The notes under the pieces are model-generated. The model did no database searches. It was not told the DNA's origin and worked only from the letters and a program-made list of their open reading frames with translations. 64,000 nt of DNA, from contig JAQJZZ010000015.1 in the NCBI GenBank assembly GCA_030077755.1, positions 620,001 through 684,000 on the forward strand. The letters run 5' to 3'. Positions 59,354 to 64,000 of this stretch are shown piece by piece (position 1 is the stretch's first letter; every line of letters starts with the position of its first letter). The translations under genes were made by a program, and so were the position numbers. The stretch comes from Filosporella fistucella. Taxonomy: Eukaryota; Ascomycota; Leotiomycetes; Helotiales.

Positions 59354-60887
59354 CTACGACCACATCACCGTCTTGCCCAACTCATGGCTCTCCCTAGCTA
59401 ACTCCATAACCCTCAACCCATCTCTACTTTCCTGTGGTTTAACCATCACCTCTCCCCCTCTAATAGCTTTCACTACATCCTCGTAATATCCCCTGATATA
59501 CCCCGTGATCGTCGGGTATCTACCTATATATTTCTTTCGCTCTGCATCGTATGTTTGGGATTTATCATCGAAGGAGCTATACGTAGTTAAGAGACCGTGA
59601 AGGGAAGCTGGCTCGACGCCGAAAGAGGGATCGGTGGCGGGGATGCGGGCTATGGAGTGGGCTTCTTGGGCGTCTGTTCCGTGCTGTTTTTCGTTAGTTA
59701 TTATCTCTTCATTTACTATTGTGAGATTTTAAGGATTTTAGGGTGTTTTTTTATAGGGAGAGAGAGGGGAGAGTATTACCTTAACAAAAGTCCCCTTCTT
59801 CCCTCTAATAAAATAATGTAACTGCTCATCCATACAAGTCGTAATCGTAGTTTTGATCGTAACCAACAGTTTCGACTCATATTGCAGGATAATCGTGAAT
59901 GTATCTTCGACCTCACTGTCTGCATCGCGAAGATCACGGAGGAAAGCGGTGATGGATTTGGGGCGGCCGAAGAGGAGGAGGGCTTGGTCTATTGAGTGGG
60001 AGCCTGTTTCTGTCAGAGAAATTGAAGAAAAAAGGAAGAGGGAAAGGGAGGGAGGGAAGAAGGGAAAGAGAAGGGAAAGAGAAGGGAAAGAGAAGGGAAA
60101 GAGAAGGGAAAGAGAAGGGAAAGAGAAGGGAAAGAGAAGGGAAAGAGAAGGGAAATACCAAGACCAAACATCATTCCATCACCCGGAGTATATTTCTTTG
60201 CAGACATGTAGTGCAACCAAGACGGATTCTCAAAATCGTAATGGATCTCTGCTTCTGTGATTGTGCCTAATGCATCTTTTGCAAGTAGATGTTTGAGAGT
60301 TAGGAAATCGCCGTCGTAACGTCGATCTATTGTTATTAGGTTAATGATTAGGGGAAATGGAGTGAAGGGGAGGGAGGAATAAGAGAGACGTACTTTGGAA
60401 AACAGTAAGAATCTTCCCTTCCTCCTCGGAAATCTTGATCAGTCTATCGGCTTCTTGACTTGAATTCGTGAATGGTTTCTCAACGACCACTATCACAAAA
60501 CCAAAAATCAGTCTTCCCTCTATATATAAAATAAAACCCACTCCAGACCCCAAACCCCAGAATCAAAAACTAGAGAAATAACATACCATGCTTCCCACTC
60601 CTCAACGCCTTCTCCGCAAACTCGGCATGAGTATTAGTATGCGTACAAACAATCACAAGTTCAATCTCCTTATCGCCAAAAAACTCGTCCGCAGTACGAT
60701 AATGTTTCGCATCAGGATAATCAATCGTACAATGGGTACCTGGTTTCACTCCTTCAGAGGAAGAGGGAGCAGCGGCTCGTTGCAGAAAAGCGTAAATTTG
60801 GAGATCGGGGTTGGGGATTATGTAGGGGAGATGGAAGTTATTTGCTGAACCGCCGAAGCCGATTATCCCTAGTTTTATGGGTGCCAT
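59354..60887 (-). CDS. Gfo/Idh/MocA-family oxidoreductase (second, distinct member)
   Basis: Five exons (60887-60587, 60489-60394, 60326-60159, 60003-59780, 59683-59354) give 372 residues; introns are 97, 67, 155 and 96 bp. The Rossmann start is KLGIIGFGGSANNFHLPYI. VIVCTHTNTHAEFAEKALRS then VVVEKPFTNSSQEADRLI carries the EKP motif across the first join. FQNRRYDGDFLTLKHLL crosses the second, and MMFGLGSHSIDQALLLFGRP (the DxGxHxxD-type substrate motif, here GSHSID) crosses the third. The third intron is swollen by an 11-bp minisatellite. Members of this group act on sugars or sugar derivatives with NAD(P); the exact reaction is unknown. Confidence 0.87.
60062..60155. repeat. 11-bp minisatellite (GGGAAAGAGAA), eight full copies, inside an intron
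   Basis: Eight perfect consecutive copies (60062-60149) plus a partial GGGAAA lie within intron 3 of the minus-strand oxidoreductase. On the coding strand this is a long pyrimidine tract beginning seven bases after the donor. A related, less regular purine-rich stretch precedes it (60031-60061). Copy number probably varies. Confidence 0.9.
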
Positions 60888-61504
60888 TTTTTTGGTAGTC
60901 TGGGATTTTTGTTCTTTGTGGGTGAGAGATGGTGAGATTGAGAAATTGATGGGATGGAGAAGAATAAGGGGAATGAATGAGAAGTGTGAGTTATATGTTA
61001 TATGTACCTTATAAAATAACATCATCATGCCGTGGTTTTACCCGTACCCCTCCCCCGCGCTCAGGTAGCTAAGCTACCTTATTGTGATAGCTACCCCTGA
61101 AAATGATGTACCAAGCTCGCTAGTCACAGGCTCCTGATGCTCGTTGTGCCGATACTCCGCGTACTCCCGACACTCCGATATCCCGATACTTCAGCTTCAG
61201 CTTCACGTTCTAATAGTGGGGTACCCGCTATTCGGATCGGATGAAGTTTTGATCCGATACTTATTTGATATGGATTCTCAAAGTGGAAATAGTAGGGGCT
61301 TGGAAGGTTTGGATTATCAAGATAAATGCTTCTGAGGCTAGAGTCCAGACTGAGTGGAGGGTCGATATGTTGCCTAGATAAGGTCTTAAATATAATTGTT
61401 TCAAAATATTATTCTTCTCATTTCATCATCTCATTTAAACCTAACAATCTTCATCGTTTTCTCCTCATATTATCCAATTCACCTTACTTTCAAACCAAAT
61501 AATC
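60888..61504. other. Divergent intergenic region
   Basis: About 620 bases shared by two divergent genes. A gatactccgcg/cgacactccgatatcccgatac block near 61150-61190 contains short repeats of CCGATA/CGATAC. No gene was seen. Confidence 0.5.
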
Positions 61505-62433
61505 ATGTCTCTCCCTTTCGTGTTCCCTTCTTCAGCTGCAGAAGGCCCAGGTCGTCTCACAGAAGTAGCTTCGTTCAAGAAATCCGATATAGATTCATCT
61601 CGAGTAAATCACCTCTTTCCTTAGAAACTCCCCTTCTCATCACAAAAACTTATTCTAATAAGATTCTAGTTTCAAGCCGGAGTTTCCACAGCTTTAAAAA
61701 CAACATCTACATTCTCTCCCTTCCGTCAATGTAGAGTAGGAGACGGCGATGAGACACACACCCTCTTAATCTTCGACTGGACATCTTCAGCTGAAAAGAC
61801 CTTGTTTGAAAAAGAGCAAAATAGTGATTCTTCCTTGCTTCCCTGCCTATATCAAATACTAACACTACCAGACACAAAACTAAAATCAGCAATGACATCC
61901 TGGGCTGAAGTAATCGATAAGAAAAACCCATCTATGATCCGGTACTTCCCACAACTCCCCTATTTGTCATCTCACTAAGAAAAATAGACACCACATCACC
62001 CTCCCCGGCTCCCTCACAACACCTAAATGTGCATACTACGAAGCCGCGACCCTAACTATTGATCCCTCCCAACACTCCGTTTTCGCAGCCAGCATGGAGA
62101 AATACGCTAATGCTATTGGGGAGAAAGTGTTTAATTATCTTGCTGTGGCGGTGTCGGAAGATAGTCCTGAGGATATGGTGCTGATTTTTGGGTATCCTAG
62201 TAAGGGGATGGCGGAGTTTGCTGATAAGGTGAGTTTGTTCGACATTGAGGGATGGGGAGAGGGGGAGAGGAGAGAGAATATATGAATAAATGAAGGCTAA
62301 TCTGTGACGGGAATAGAGTGAGCAGCATATGGAGGCGAAGAAGATTAATGATCCGCTTGTTAAGGGGTGGTGGAAGATGGGGTCGAGCTTGGAGATGGTG
62401 ATTGAGGTTTTGAAACCGGTAGAGTGGATATAG
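61505..62433 (+). CDS. Unrecognised 242-residue protein
   Basis: Four exons (61505-61603, 61670-61941, 61988-62228, 62317-62433) give 242 residues; introns of 66, 46 and 88 bp are all GT-AG, which argues for a real gene. The sequence has two comparable halves. In the first, TALKTTSTFSPFRQCRVGDG is followed by LIFDWTSSAEKTLFE. In the second, LTIDPSQHSVFAASMEKYAN is followed by MVLIFGYPSKGMAEFADKSE. This strand-then-helix layout recalls small ferredoxin-like (dimeric alpha-beta barrel) folds such as the ABM superfamily, but I cannot confirm that. No signal peptide or membrane segment. ATG at 61505 is the first in the frame. Confidence 0.7.
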
Positions 62434-64000
62434 AATGGATATGACTACATATATTATGGTAGCTGAATGTTGGAGAATATTCTGGGAGTTAAGTGTTTTT
62501 ACATCGGTCTTCCAACTTTTTTGGATTGAGAACGTGATGATGATCTCTCCTGTTCAAATTTTAGTGTTTCCTCCTCGGTATACCTTGCTTACACCATCTA
62601 TCCACGCGCTTTAAAAATTCCAACGCCGTCTTCTCATCATTCACAAATTCAACCCTACTTGCAAGTACTTTTCATCTATTGTATCACACGTCAAAACACG
62701 AAGCTTTGATAATTTGAATGGATGATGAAAGTCTTACATCTGAATCTTCTGCTTGTAAAAACTACCTGTGAAACGAATGATATTTTATAAAGAAGAATTG
62801 CCTAGATAGAAAATTCAGATATATCAGTCTTTCCCTCCGGAGAAACAACTGTATTACCCTATTTTTTCGTTGCTGTTGAGAGCTCCCTCACATCTTGATT
62901 ATGATGGTGGATACTTCCTTGATTTCACTCAACCGTAGCTAAAGCGGGGAAATGCAATTGGATCGACGATCTTAGTACAGATGCTTGAAACCCGAGATGA
63001 CAAAATTAGAGATCAGTAAATGTTGTCTTCGTTTAGAAGTGGAATTTGTAAAGTGGTAGATTTCGTATCATGATTTTGTTTTTCAATAGCAGCTCGTTTC
63101 TCGAGACATTAGGTTAGCACTGGTTGTGAACCTTAGAACAAAGAAAATTCGGAGCAGGAGTATATGGAGTGTGCGGTGTATTCAGAGGAGAGCGACCGGG
63201 TTACTACAATAGGATCGATGAATAATCGCAAATTCGACGATGTATAGATGCGTAGATGACAAACATGTCTCTAGAAACATGATTGGATGCCACGGACAAA
63301 AAGCACGTTGTTTGTGCTTGCTTTAACGATCATTTAACATACCTGTCCAAGTATCTTCCATGTTGACTATGCAGTCCTTTAATTGGATAGATAAAATCGG
63401 GGGGTTATAAGGCCGTCTGCTCCTCCCAAAGAGGCATGAAGTCGCGAAAAGGGTCTCCAATTAAAAAAATATCCGAGTCAAGCTTTCAGAATTGTTCAAG
63501 GGCACACCCGCCGGATGACGATCAAAACTCCCGCCGCTAACGCTCTGATGACAACAACCTAGTGTGTACATTTCGTCTAGAAAAGCCTAGGCCCGTGATA
63601 GAATATCATGGTGGTGGATATTCACACCGACAGAAGGCTTTTTGGAGGGCAGATTTAACTTTGGAAGGGCATAGAACATGTGCCTTACTGCTTTCGTGGC
63701 ACTTCCGTATTGCACTCATTATATAAGAAATATTGCCTAAGTCCCTAAATCTCTCATAAACCTCGCATCAAACAAGTTTATCATGCTACACTTACAGTAT
63801 GCTGTTCGAATAAGATTTCTTGCTATACGATGTGGTGGCTGAGTCGATGGAGAAAGCGGGGTGTGCCTGCCAAGAAGTGACTTAGTGACACAGGCTGCAA
63901 TATTTCACTCACAACCAAGAGGAATGCACACGAAACACGCCAAAGGCAGCAACGAAAAACTCATTTTAATCATGTGGTAAGGCAGGGTACTTAGCATGAG
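62434..64000. other. Terminal stretch, no gene seen
   Basis: About 1.57 kb to the window edge. Frames on both strands are short, without motifs or splice-linked continuations. A gene starting beyond the edge could have its promoter here. Confidence 0.5.

Noticed and set aside
59853..60270. Plus-strand frames rich in Lys/Arg/Glu/Gly
   Set aside because: They are translations of the intronic minisatellite and the antisense of the minus-strand oxidoreductase.
1..64000. tRNA or rRNA genes, CRISPR arrays and intact transposons
   Set aside because: None were seen on reading both strands. No tRNA B-box with matching arms, no regular spacer array and no transposase, integrase or reverse-transcriptase motifs were noticed; a covariance-model scan was not possible.

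Overview
The window looks like nuclear DNA of a filamentous ascomycete (Pezizomycotina). Genes are broken by many 45-110 bp introns with GT-AG ends and CTAAC/CTGAC-type branch sites. The families are typical of that group: two Zn2Cys6 regulators, C2H2/DUF6590 proteins, two rhodopsin-like membrane proteins, sugar MFS transporters, a tyrosinase, a type-B carboxylesterase and a DUF5672 protein. A leotiomycete is my guess, but nothing here proves it. Exon joins were worked out by hand from splice signals and family conservation. They are predictions, not transcript-supported models.

Layout, left half. The 3' end of an unrecognised acidic protein (1-263); a SulP anion transporter (1387-3476, -); a C2H2 plus DUF6590 protein (5134-7053, -); a broken unrecognised gene (7982-9837, +); a gene-poor stretch; a C2H2-type protein (12744-15258, +); an eight-intron rhodopsin-like membrane protein (17111-18744, +); an unrecognised protein built from two copies of one domain, followed in another frame by an RGG box (20199-22338, +); a small secreted cysteine-containing protein (23091-23303, -); a seven-exon Zn2Cys6 regulator (24851-26890, -); a secreted tyrosinase (28158-29327, +); and the replication factor CDC45 (29755-32435, -).

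Layout, right half. A sugar transporter lacking its N-terminal half (33939-35069, +); a second rhodopsin-like protein (35766-37166, -); a carboxylesterase (38937-40899, +); a PEX11-type peroxisomal protein (41120-41984, -); a decayed phosphonate island (43453-46372) with remnants of a PhnZ-like HD oxygenase, a phosphonoacetate hydrolase and a regulator; a DUF5672 protein (47573-48612, +); a secreted beta-helix protein (50048-51151, +); a sugar transporter (51429-53419, -) divergent from a Zn2Cys6 regulator (54188-56365, +); two Gfo/Idh/MocA oxidoreductases (57075-58302, + and 59354-60887, -); and a small unrecognised protein (61505-62433, +). The last 1.5 kb shows no gene.

How the genes may work together. 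CDC45, PEX11 and SulP are housekeeping. The region from about 50 to 61 kb reads as a carbohydrate-use neighbourhood: secreted beta-helix protein, sugar transporter, regulator and two sugar-type dehydrogenases. The 43-46 kb island was probably a phosphonate-phosphorus module that has since died. Both ideas are inferences from gene order.
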